Shown: piece after piece, positions 54,375-63,578 of the stretch
Position numbering within the stretch: position 1 is the stretch's first letter
Layout of the letters: every line of letters begins with the position of its first letter
From: Azorinus chamasolen
Taxonomy: Eukaryota > Mollusca > Bivalvia > Cardiida > Solecurtidae
Length of the DNA stretch: 64,000 bases
NCBI GenBank assembly: GCA_963576725.1
Contig: OY755241.1
Location: forward strand, 74,286,001-74,350,000
Reading direction: 5' to 3'
Notes under the pieces: model-generated
What the model was told of the DNA's origin: nothing
Databases searched by the model: none
What the model saw: the letters and a program-made list of their open reading frames with translations, nothing else
Program-made: the position numbers and the translations under genes

Positions 54375-54947
54375 TTATTCAGGATTGTTAACTAAGTCCA
54401 TATACCCAAATGGATGTTTTCCTGTGCTATATGTCATAATTAGACCTTCATTTTTACTTTGTAAATATGTAACTCTAGAATCTAATTTAGCTAATTTATA
54501 AGATAAATGTTGGAATTCTTGTTGTAAAGCTCTAAAGAAACTGTCCCATATTAATTTCTGTTTCGTATTATCTACATCATCCGGTTTAGTGTATAAATTA
54601 TCTACTGTTTTCTGCACATCCGCCATCTCAGTATCCGTTTCCGGTTTCTTAACTGATTGGGCCGGTTCCATCATTTTCTCTACTCTTTTTTTAAATTTAT
54701 CGAATAATTCCATATACTCTTGAGCTTGTTGCATTTTAGATTTTTTACTTCCGGCCTTTATTTTTTCATCAACTCCTTTATAAATGTTCGACGTATAATT
54801 ATTTAATAATTTTAACGTCTTATCTGATTCTACTCTAATTTTTGTATCCATATCATTCGATAATTGATCCTTGAGTATAGTTTGATCGGCCTTTACCTTG
54901 TCTAATATAGATTGTGTATTTTTAGACACTTCTCTATTAATAATATA
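54375..54947 (-). pseudogene. Virus-like membrane/coiled-coil protein, C-terminal half
   Basis: Open frame of about 190 codons, rich in K, E, D, Q and N with heptad-like spacing: KNTQSILDKVKADQTILKDQ, YKGVDEKIKAGSKKSKMQQA, QEYMELFDKFKKRVEKMMEP, then FFRALQQEFQHLSYKLAKLD and TYSTGKHPFGYMDLVNNPE at the end. A coiled coil is likely through most of it. It has no good ATG at its upstream edge. The frame runs into a DNA transposon at 54948 and continues in phase beyond it at 56329. It is therefore the second half of one gene, not a gene of its own. Function unknown; a structural or replication-accessory role is possible. Confidence 0.55.
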
Positions 54948-56328
54948 CAGTCTAATTGCAATAACTCGGATGCTTGCCGGACCACATATAAAATCCGAAT
55001 TATCGAATGTTCCGAGTTATTGTATTTTCACCTCACAGGTCGTCAATGACTTGTCTGTCGTAATTTTCGATGTATCATAAAAAATACTCAATGTACAGTG
55101 TTAAGGGTACAACTGCATGAAGTAGTACTAGTCAAACCTTACCTGCACTTATCTTGGAACAAAATACGACATTAAACTCCTTTTTCATTTCAGTTTCTTA
55201 ACACTTACGATGCTGACATACACAAAAATCATCTGCTCATATATTTTGAAATATTGTCCAAATTTCACACAACCCTGGTGAATGATTGTTAAAAACCATG
55301 TGCATATTGAATAACAGTCGCCCTTGGATGATAAGGGTTAAATAAAAGGAGTGATTTCTGATGGTTGTTGACACCCTCACTGACCTCGAGTAACATCCTG
55401 TAAACCCTTTGCCTGTTATGAAAATTTGCACATGTGAAGAATTCCGTCTGCTTCTAATGCCTTTATTAAAACTTCACAAATTCGCTTTTACTTAATGTAA
55501 AAATGTTGACTAAGTGTCAAATATCTTGGATCTGGATCAGACACCGAATTAATCGGTCTCTCATCCGGATTTAATATGTTTGTCATGACGCTTGTGGACC
55601 ACAGATTAAGGGTTAAAAGTGTCATTTAGCCATGGTGAAATAAACAGAACACAAATGGAACAAAATCAAACATAGGACAGGCTACACGTTTATAATTGTG
55701 TATGTGATGCTGGAAGTGAATTACACGCACGCTCACGTATGTCCACGGAATTGAGGAATATGCAACACAAAAAGTCAGTAGAATATTGGTGCAGTTCATT
55801 CTTTTTTCTTTCTTTCTTAATTTAGTAAAAAAAAGTCTCCTCTTACTTTTGTCGTAATTCAGATCGGTCAAATATTTCTTACACCTAGTTTCACATTCGG
55901 GAAACTCGTAAGGATGAGTGAATTAAACAGTGCACACACTTTGCTGGTTTTCTCGGCGAACTTTCGAACCTGAAAATGAACAGCTTATTGCTGACTATCT
56001 GTGTCACATTGTGTAACCACCGATAATGGTGAAAAATTAACAATAGAGCAGGAACGCTGTAACATAAAGGTGTGAAAAATACGACGTGCGACAATCTTTA
56101 GCAATGCCAATCTCACCGATCCGAGTTAATCCCACATAAACAATGGGATTAATGAAGGTAGGGGCCTGTCTACACATCCGATTTTTCGAATTTTCCGAGT
56201 TTTACATTTCCTTATAAATGCATCATTTTTATATAGAAAACAATAGGCAGTGTACTGGGACTTTGCAATACTTACGAGTTATCCCATCATTACGAGATAA
56301 CGAGATCCGAATTAATGCAATTAGACTG
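54948..56328. mobile_element. Pogo/Tigger-like non-autonomous DNA transposon with TA duplication
   Basis: Ends: CAGTCTAATTGCAATAACTC at 54948 and the inverse of CAGTCTAATTGCATTAATTC at 56328. These are terminal inverted repeats of at least 24 bp with few mismatches, starting CAGT and continuing TCGGAT. TA lies on both sides (54946-54947, 56329-56330). Subterminal sequence (AAAATCCGAATTATCGAATG; ATTACGAGATAACGAGATCC) repeats the TCGGAT/ATCCGA theme. The 1.38-kb interior has no transposase frame. TA target and CAGT termini are known properties of the Tc1/mariner-pogo group. Confidence 0.8.
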
Positions 56329-56890
56329 TATTTGTATTCTGTGGCAAATCTATCTAAATTTTGTCTCCGTGTTAAACCTGTATAAAACCAAGACTCTACA
56401 TGATCTCCATCCCATACAGATATTAGATCTATATCATCTTTTGTTAAACAATTTGGACCATATTCTCCTAATCCTCTTTTACATCTACGTTTTTCTCTGG
56501 GTTTCTTTTTCTCCTTTTTATCATCATCATCCGGTTTCTCCTCCTCATCGCTACTATCATTGTATTTCGGTTTATAATCAGGTAACTTAAATGTTATTTT
56601 TGTACCCATTATATATCCAGCTACCCAGGATGAAAACATACCTACTGGACCTAATACCCATAACCATTTTAACCAACTCTTATCTGCCTTCTCTAATGTT
56701 TCTTTACAGTCTTGATCACCTGGATTTTTTAGACAGTATTTTTTCCATCTATAATCTGCATCTGCTCTCTGATATTTAAACAACCATATTAAATTTTGAT
56801 TATTGTATAAATCATCTGATACAGCTAAATGCACATTAATCTTTTTAGCCAATTCTTGTTGTCTGTCATCTAATACTTGTATAGTGTCCG
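56329..56890 (-). pseudogene. Virus-like membrane/coiled-coil protein, N-terminal half
   Basis: Open frame on the minus strand, no clear ATG: SDTIQVLDDRQQELAKKINV, HLAVSDDLYNNQNLIWLFKY and YCLKNPGDQDCKETLEKADK. A hydrophobic stretch WLWVLGPVGMFSSWVAGYIM (one transmembrane segment) comes next, then KITFKLPDYKPKYND, an acidic then basic linker (SDEEEKPDDDDKKEKKKPRE), RRCKRGLGEYGPNC and DLISVWDGDHVESWFYTGL. The frame reaches the TA at 56330, and the codon there is completed in phase by the DNA beyond the transposon at 54945. Together the halves give about 364 codons or more. Paired cysteines and KRRCKRG could be a proprotein-cleavage or nucleic-acid-binding site. Not recognised. Confidence 0.55.
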
Positions 56891-56914
56891 AATGAGAAAT
56901 CCGGAAGTTGGTGG

Positions 56915-56992
56915 AAATACGTCATAGTATGACGTCATGCACGTGCTGATGACGTAGTTGTTTATCAAACATGTTTTCAAGTATATAAGCGG
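56915..56992 (+). promoter_or_regulatory. Possible promoter: CRE-like palindrome and TATA
   Basis: ACGTCAT-AGT-ATGACGT (56919-56935), TGACGTCATGCACGTG (56929-56944), TGATGACGTAG (56947) and a TATA-like GTATATAAGCGG (56981). It lies between the virus-like block and PLE-A copy 2. Palindromic CRE sites could serve either strand. The role is inferred only. Confidence 0.35.
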
Positions 56993-57074
56993 TATCGGCG
57001 TTATTTTCAAACATTCTGATACACTTTATTGAGATGATAGGCAGCATATGTCAAACGCTGACATTGTTTTACTC

Positions 57075-58458
57075 AGAAGTTTGCGAAGCACTAACCTTTC
57101 TTTTGGATAACATATTTGTACGTTATGGGAATGCTATATACCGTCAGGTAATTGGTATTCCCAAGGGTACGAATTGTGCAACACTTGTCGCAGATTTGTT
57201 TTTGTACTGCTATGAAAGAGATTTCATGTTGAGTTTGAATCCTCAATCACAAGATGTTATAAAAGCCTTCAATGAAACTTGTCGATATTTGGATGATATT
57301 TTTAACTTGGATAACCCTTTCCTTGATGCTCTGATTCCTACAATTTATCCTAAAGAACTCAAATTGAATAAAGCTAACCCGTCCGACAATTATGCAGCGT
57401 TTCTTGACATAGACCTTAAAATTAATAATGGAGTGATTTCTTCTAAAATATATGACAAAAGAGATTTGATTTTAATATTGTAAATTTTCCTCATCTTGAT
57501 GGGGATGTTCCCCGTGCTCCATCTTACGGGGTTTATATATCTCAACTTATTCGTTTTGCTAGAGCTTGTTCATCTATTGACGATTTTAACAGTCGAAATC
57601 TCATTTTAACTGAAAAACTGCTTAAACAAGGATATAGATACCATAAACTAAGAAAAACTTTCTCTAAATTTTACTATCGAAATCTCTCGCTTATTGGCAA
57701 GTACAAATGTAATCTCAAGGTACTTTTGCGACACGGTATTTCACATCCTGAATTTTATGGTGATATGATTTACAAACTTCGTAAAATTATTGGACATACC
57801 CATTTTCTCACTTTGTTCATCAAATATATAAAACAATTCATTAAAAAGGGATATGATCCTATATTACTACAACATACTGCATGTTTGGTTGTGAACCCTT
57901 GGCAATCAAGCTGGCCTCTTTGCATGTACGCCGACAAGAAAGGTTTAGTACTCTATGAAGGCGACCTCTTAAATCCAGAAATGGAAGGAGAACGTCGGAT
58001 ATCTGTACTATTTCATTTTTGTCGTACCCTTTATTACTTTTCTACAGTTACTCTGTTTGCAGCTCAATTATTGAGTACACTAGCGATAGGTGGATACAGT
58101 ATGTTCAATTAAATGTTTCTTTGTTATACATGCACTTTACCACTGTATTTGCTGTCGCGGTTGTTGTAGATGAGTCGGAGAGGGGATACGTTTATTTACA
58201 CTGTTTGTCTTTTAGGATGGGGATGGAATAAGGGTGAGGTTGGGCGCCCATAAACCGGTTTAAACCCCCAGTGACTTTTGTCACTGACCGTTCCAAGGCG
58301 GTACTTCCATCTTCCTCCTATTGTATGTTTGTTTTGTCTTTGTGCGTCTCTTGTTGTTTTTTCTACCTATGTACATTTGCTGTTTCCTTGTGTTGCTGTT
58401 CGGGCGAGTGTTTGTTCTGTATGTGATGTTTCCTGCATGACTCATTTTTGTACTTTTA
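57075..58458 (+). mobile_element. PLE-A copy 2: RT palm to 3' end
   Basis: Plus strand, frameshifted near 57475: VCEALTFLLDNIFVRYGNAI, YRQVIGIPKGTNCATLVADL, CRYLDDIFNLDNPF (catalytic LDD), NYAAFLDIDLKINNGVI, then FPHLDGDVPRAPSYGVYISQ, KLRKTFSKFYYRNLSLIGKY, HGISHPEFYGDMIYKLRKII, CLVVNPWQSSWPLCMYADKK and GLVLYEGDLLNPEMEGERRI. The MGTNCAP motif reads KGTNCAT here. The non-coding 3' module (58232-58458) ends GTACTTTT. The 5' part is missing (truncated at 57075). No GIY-YIG endonuclease follows the RT in this family as far as visible. It provides the uninterrupted reference for copy 1. Confidence 0.85.
58232..58458 (+). repeat. PLE-A 3' module (reference copy)
   Basis: GGTTGGGCGCCCATAAACCG, GTTTAAACC, CCCAGTGACTTTTGTCACTG (a perfect 7-bp stem, 4-nt loop), ACCGTTCCAAGGCGGTAC (ACCG/CGGT stem) and ATGACTCATTTTTGTACTTT. 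The same order, on the other strand, is found at 3280, 7750, 9725 and 62821. Confidence 0.8.
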
Positions 58459-58640
58459 CTATTAAATCTACTTATGAAATATTTATTGGACAAATTATTG
58501 GAATTCTTAGGATTGTGTAAGAAAAGGAGGAATAAAAGGAAGTGAATTAACAATTTTATGGCTTATATTCGTGTGAATGGAATAACTTATCTAGTGAAAT
58601 ACGTTAAGAAATTTGGATTAACTTTCAGAAAGGTTGCATT
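58459..58640. other. Junction between PLE-A copy 2 and PLE-B
   Basis: Short AT-rich sequence; no coding signal assigned. Confidence 0.3.
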
Positions 58641-59537
58641 TTGTTCTGTTTTGACGTAACAAAGTTGTATCCATCAGTCCCAAAGAAAGAGGGACTAGAT
58701 GCATGTATGGAAGGCCTTGCAAACAGAAGTAATCCGTTGATTGATACAGAAAATGTTCTTAAGATGATTCAAACAGTTTTAGACAACAACACATTTTCTT
58801 TTGGAGATAGCACTTTCATACAAAAAGATGGGGTGGCAATTGGTTCAAAATTAGGAAAGAATTTTGCTTGTTCATATATGAGGAAATGGGATGAAGAATT
58901 GATGACACACAAAAAAGTGCCAATGTTTTACAAGAGGTTCATTGATGATGGTTTCGGGATCTGGGATGGCACAGTTCAAGAACTGGAAGATTTTGCGAAA
59001 TATGCAAACAGTATTCATCCGAATATTAGTATAGAGCTTAGATATGGTTTGGATCAGATCGAATTTCTGGAGACACTAGTTAAAATAGACAATGGCCATA
59101 TATACACCGATCTTTATGTTAAACCTACAGACAAACAGCTGTACCTTAATAATTCTTCCTGCCATCCTCCTAGTACAAAGAAGAGCATAGCATATGGTTT
59201 GGGACTAAGGATTAAGCGTATATGCGAAAGAGAATCGGACTATATTAGAGAAAGAAATAAACTCAAGGGTCAGTTAAGGAAGAGAGGATATAGTGACAGG
59301 ATGATAGAAAATCAGTTGGTAAGGGTAGATAAACTTGACAGATCAGCCACATTAGTAAAGAAACAAACAGTTAGATCTAATAGGAAAATGAATAGGGTCC
59401 CTTTAGTTTTGACGTATTCAAATCTGCTACCGTATATACATTACATTGTAAAAAAACATTCAAAAGTTTTGCATCAATCAGACCGGCTTAAAGAAGTATT
59501 CCAACAATTGCCAATCGTAGCATTCAGGCGTGATTAA
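58641..59537 (+). pseudogene. PLE-B reverse transcriptase (Penelope-like, Neptune/Poseidon type), 5'-truncated
   Basis: 298 codons open, starting within the RT (CFDVTKLYPSVPKKEGLDAC). The motifs are those of Penelope-like RTs: TFSFGDSTFIQKDGVAIGSK with LGKNFACSYMRKWDEEL, the catalytic YKRFIDDGFGIWDGT, IEFLETLVKIDNGHIYTDLY, VKPTDKQLYLNNSSCHPPST and KKSIAYGLGLRIKRICERES. It continues to QQLPIVAFRRD and a single TAA, after which the same frame carries on into a GIY-YIG domain. The N-terminal RT fingers and any upstream terminal repeat are absent. The first codon (TTG) is not a real start. Confidence 0.9.
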
Positions 59538-60012
59538 AATCTATGTGACACACTGGTGCATTCAAAAACTAACAGGATTGTAAGACCAAGCAATACGGTC
59601 TGTTCACAGGGTTGTGCTACTTGCAGTATTCTTGAAATGTCAAGTATAAGTGACACAAATAGGCAATCAGTTTACAATGTGTCTACTAATATTAACTGTA
59701 GAGAAAGAAATGTAGTGTATGCAAGTAAATGCGATATAATGGTGTATGTCGGTGAAACTGAGAGAGAAATTCGGGAGAGAATGAAAGAACATTTGAGTGG
59801 TGTGAGGCATGAGAGAGAGAAGCCAATAAACAGACATTTTGGAATCGGTGGTCATAGCAGTGATGATGTGAGATTTGTAGGTTTTGAAACGGATGTTCCA
59901 TGCATGTAGAACTGAAAGACAGATCCATGAAACTGATTGGATATGGAGGCTGAGAACGTACAGACCATTTGGCTGTAACATCAAAGAGGATAATGCGCTA
60001 ATGCATGCATGA
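59538..60012 (+). pseudogene. PLE-B GIY-YIG endonuclease domain
   Basis: In frame with the RT across one stop. A cysteine-bearing linker (NTVCSQGCATCSILEM) is followed by ERNVVYASKCDIMVYVGETE (the VVY and YVG strands of the GIY-YIG fold), REIRERMKEHLSGVRHEREK with the catalytic arginine position, and NRHFGIGGHSSDDVRFVG. A frameshift near 59895 leads into HACRTERQIHETDWIWRLRT and YRPFGCNIKEDNALMHA, the usual C-terminal W...LxT..P.G.N segment with the conserved glutamate of RQIHE. In Penelope-like elements this domain nicks the target DNA. One stop and one frameshift are all that separate RT and EN from an open frame. Confidence 0.9.
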
Positions 60013-60145
60013 CGTCATTTTGATGACGTCATGACATTTTAAAAAACAACCCAATGTCACCATGACGACGCTGAATCAACATTATTCTCTTTGATTTTAT
60101 GGCTGAATGCATGTAACAAAAATGTGACGTGTATTTTGACATGAT

Positions 60146-60195
60146 AATCTTTGACAAAGGCCCTTAGTGGTCGAAATATTAGATCAGAGCAGTTT
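60146..60195 (+). ncRNA. Degenerate hammerhead-ribozyme-like motif at the PLE-B 3' end
   Basis: TTGACAA, then AGGCC-CTTAGT-GGTC (stem II with one G-U pair), then GAAA, then TATTAGATC and AGAG. The arrangement corresponds to hammerhead core CUGANGA - stem II - GAAA - stem III - cleavage triplet, with TCT/AGA able to form stem I. Two core positions differ (C to T; G to A), so activity is unlikely. Hammerhead motifs are known in Penelope-like elements. Confidence 0.45.
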
Positions 60196-60240
60196 AAGTA
60201 TTTATGTATTATATTAATTCCCTATTTTGGAATATTTACT

Positions 60241-61670
60241 TCATAACAAAACAAAAACAAGTGCAATTAAAGGAGCACAATTGGTTCCCATGGGAATACC
60301 AATAATCTGGCGATAAACAGAATTACCAAAACGAACAAATATATTGTCTAACAGAAACGTAAGAGCGTCACAAAGATCTAAACATGTCCATGCGGTATAT
60401 TTATTTGTAACGTCATTGGTAAAGAACGCATGTCTAGAATTACAGGCAATAAATGATACTTTTTCTCTGGCAAATGTTTTATTTATAAGATTAGTAAGTT
60501 TGATCTTAATTAGATCGTGTGGTATAAAGTGTAGAAAAATCATAAGTGCTTATAGTGTTAGCTTGGTGTTGCTTGATTTTTAATTTAGTTAAAACCTCAT
60601 TGGAGTTTTTTATAGACCAAAAAAGGTTAATTCCTGAATTCTCATAAGCTTTATCGCAGTAACGCTCGACATGTTCTTTGACCGCTGTTAGACACGATGT
60701 AATTAGTTTGGATAATGCAGTTGTTGTGCACGAGACAGAATTTGCTATGAAGCGTGATTTATATGGCGTTTTATAGAGTTTAGGTATCCAGTACATCGTC
60801 GGAAGTTTATGGTGTGTGATTAATATATTAGCATTGAACTGTTTTCATTTATTAACATGTTCAGATATTATGTCGTTTTCAGACTTAGAGACTACAATAT
60901 ATGACTTTGTCTTAGTTAGTTCTTGTTCTAAAACATCCACATAATAAAGTCGTCAAACGATAATTACATTGTTTGACGCTTTATCAGCTGGGACAAACAC
61001 GTATTTAGAGTGAAATTCTTGTATACTATTTTGTAAGAAGCGAACTGAAGTCTTAGGTTTAGGCGGAAGAAGGTGAATGTTAGATTTGTAAAACGCGATA
61101 CGTGTATCCATTATATTTGAAATTTATTTTATCCATTTTGTAAGGGCACTATTGTCTGCATGTTCTCGGCGACACCATTTTACACTGAAGTCTAACAAAG
61201 ATTCTATAATTTTACTACGGCAGATTTCGAAATCTATCAAAGAAGGTAGTCTGTATTTAGGTCCCTTAGTAAAGTACGGAGACGTTTGTTTTCGATAATG
61301 TCAAAATTGCCTGTAATAACATGACCAGCCTCGGCGTAACAGAACTTAGAAGAATTACAATTTCAACTAACAGGAATATAATTTCGTTTTTGAAAGAAAC
61401 TGGTCTTTATTCTAAAATATAAATCTGTTTAACCAGTTCTATTATTATTATTATTTTATACCTGTATTCCTTTCTACATTTTTTTCATCTTCGTATATTT
61501 TACTGATTTACATACTCGTTGATCGAGATTTTTTATTGATTTTCATTGTTTCATCATAATTTTCGTCATTGGCGCTATATGACCTACTTAGTGTCGCGGT
61601 GCCGTAAAACCCAACTCACTCACTCACTCAACTAACAGGAGTATTATTTACAATATTAAGGTCCGATACA
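60241..61670 (-). mobile_element. PLE-A copy 3: N-terminal and palm region, with a LINE tail inside
   Basis: Minus strand, from about 61670 down: NIVNNTPVS, the LINE-tail insertion (61376-61628), then AEAGHVITGNFDIIENKRLR, GPKYRLPSLIDFEICRSKII, KYVFVPADKASNNVIIV (61010-60960), MYWIPKLYKTPYKSRFIANS, CTTTALSKLITSCLTAVKEH, STYDFSTLYTT, ACNSRHAFFTNDVTNKYTAW, FLLDNIFVRFGNSVYRQIIG and IPMGTNCAPLIA at 60250. It ends abruptly where PLE-B ends, before the LDD motif. Stops occur at about 61130, 60955 and 60855. It supplies the N-terminal half missing from copies 1 and 2. Confidence 0.85.
61376..61628 (+). mobile_element. L-related LINE 3' end with (ACTC)n tail, in PLE-A copy 3
   Basis: GTTGATCGAGATTTTTTATT, TTCATTGTTTCATCAT, GGCGCTATATGACCTACTTA, GTGTCGCGGTGCCGTAAAAC, CCAACTCACTCACTCACTC: a diverged version of the L 3' UTR with a different microsatellite. 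AACTAACAGGAATAT before and AACTAACAGGAGTAT after are probable target duplications of about 15 bp. Confidence 0.75.
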
Positions 61671-61680
61671 ATTGCAAGAA

Positions 61681-61745
61681 ATGCAGATCCTGATGAGAGT
61701 GATCCTACAGGAACTCACTCATCCGGGTCTACACTGCGGGTGGTA
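61681..61745. repeat. AGCAGACC-family hairpin MITE, partial
   Basis: GCAGATCCTGATGAGAGTGA, TCCTACAGGA, CTCATCCGGGTCTACACTGC. Confidence 0.55.
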
Positions 61746-62820
61746 AAAATTGTGCTTAGCACATAATGGATTACACTCAGATCTGTTTATCACCAGTGCA
61801 AGGTTGGTGACTATGCAAAATTATTATGAAAGTATTACAAATTGTATATATGTAATTGTATATGGGTCAATTTCAAAAAATGTACATTTTTCGTCTATGG
61901 AATTTCCAAAACATAAAAATCAAAATGTGCACGTTTTTTGTGTTTTATTAACTTCTTTAAACTCTTTATTAACATAATTAACTACAGAACAAAACAATTT
62001 TAACATGGAAAAAATCTTTCTGGGGTCTTTAATACTGCTATGATGCTTATCATTGTCCATGGTGTTACATGTGAAAAATAACATTTTTTTATTGAAATAA
62101 AAATATTATTACATCTGTAACTTGTTATATAACATATATTTACAAAATCCACATCATCTGTGAAATCATAAATGTTGAATGCATATAATCATCTTAAGCA
62201 TGTGCACTTTTTAGGTATAGCTACTACAATGCAAATAAAACCCTTAATTTCTATTTCAAGCATTATCTCCAGAATTAAATAATACAAAAGGTTTTTCACT
62301 TTTCGGTTACAAAATACATGTATAGAAAGGACAAATGAAATTGGTTTCTGTCAAATATAGTGTACAGGAGAAAAAATATACAACTCAAAAAAGCTTTGGT
62401 AACGCCAAGGAAATCATGGTAACACCATGTACAGCAAAGGTAACAGAATGGACATAGCACAAAAGTTATTTATGTAATAGCGGTGTTACTACTATTATAG
62501 ACTTTTCTTCAATGGAGGCTCAATTAACAGACTTACCAACTTCAATGTAAAGAATAAAATTTATCATGAAAGGCCCCTCTTGCAGAATGAGTTTGTAAAT
62601 TAGGAAGTAACATGAATGACCAAAGTTGTAACTACAAGGACATTATGCATCATACAAACATGATCACACAATTATGTTTAACCCTTTCATATCTTCTAAC
62701 TGTTCTCACATTTTCACATTAAACCTTTACTCCATGAATATATATGTAAGAAATTATGACATCATGAATATTAATCAGGTTAAATTTTTAAATGGCATAT
62801 CAGCACATGGCATTTTTGCC
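61746..62820. other. Unassigned AT-rich sequence
   Basis: About 1.1 kb without recognised elements. The short open frames have low-complexity composition. CCCTTTCATATCTTCTAACT near 62683 and ACTCCATGAATATATATG near 62731 may be MITE remnants. Confidence 0.3.
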
Positions 62821-63085
62821 AAAAGTACAAAAATGAGTCCTGCAGGAAACACCACATACAGAACAAACAGCCGCCCGAACAGCAACATAAGGAAACATCA
62901 TATGTACATAACTATAAAAACATCAAGAGATGCACAAAGACAAAACAAACATACAATAGGGGGAAGATGGAAGTACCGTTTTGGAACGGTCAGTGACAAA
63001 AGTCACTGGGGATTAAACCAGTTTTTGGGCGCCCAACCTCGCACTTATTCCATCCCCACCCTAAAAGACAGTGTAAATAATTCAG
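62821..63085 (-). repeat. PLE-A 3' module, solo copy
   Basis: AAAAGTACAAAAATGAGTCC, TGCAGGAAACACCACATACA, AGTACCGTTTTGGAACGGTC, AGTGACAAAAGTCACTG, AAACCAGTTTTTGGGCGCCC and CACCCTAAAAGACAGTGTAA on the plus strand. No PLE-A coding sequence is attached, so the module stands alone. Confidence 0.75.
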
Positions 63086-63137
63086 TATAATTTATATTTA
63101 GAAACATATCTATATTATTCCATCAGCAATCAGAAAA

Positions 63138-63225
63138 GACTGATCAGACGGTTCCTAAAGGAGTCGTCCGGATCAAGGTCAACACTGTTTAAAAAGGCGT
63201 ATTTATGGAGTAAAGGGTTAAATCA
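63138..63225. repeat. AGCAGACC-family hairpin MITE
   Basis: AAGACTGATCAGACGGTTCC, TAAAGGAGTCGTCCGGATCA, AGGTCAACACTGTTTAAAAA, TATTTATGGAGTAAAGGGTT. Confidence 0.6.
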
Positions 63226-63578
63226 CACTTAAATGAGACTCTTTAATTTTATTTACTACTGTATCTACACGAAAATGTCTACCCTGTCGTATAAGTTCAG
63301 GTATAGATCTCAGTATGTCATCCATGCTATACCAGCATTGATTTCGCATAGCTTTTGGCCAATAAAACGAACATGTTTCCAAGTTCCAGTCAACTTTGTG
63401 CATACAACTTAAATCTCAAAATCATCACAGTCAATAAAAGAACAAAGAAAAGACAGTCAATATTCCTGGATATGATTGTTTGTCATACTGTACCAGCACA
63501 TACTGTTCAACTAGATTATGTGGGGTTATGTGTTTGGAACATAAGGCTTTGTGCTGGTTGATGTCATTTGCAGTTTTT
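63226..63578. other. Unassigned sequence
   Basis: No gene or element recognised. Confidence 0.3.

Noticed and set aside
61750..61977. 75-codon frame in unassigned DNA
   Set aside because: AT-driven composition, no motif, no splice context.
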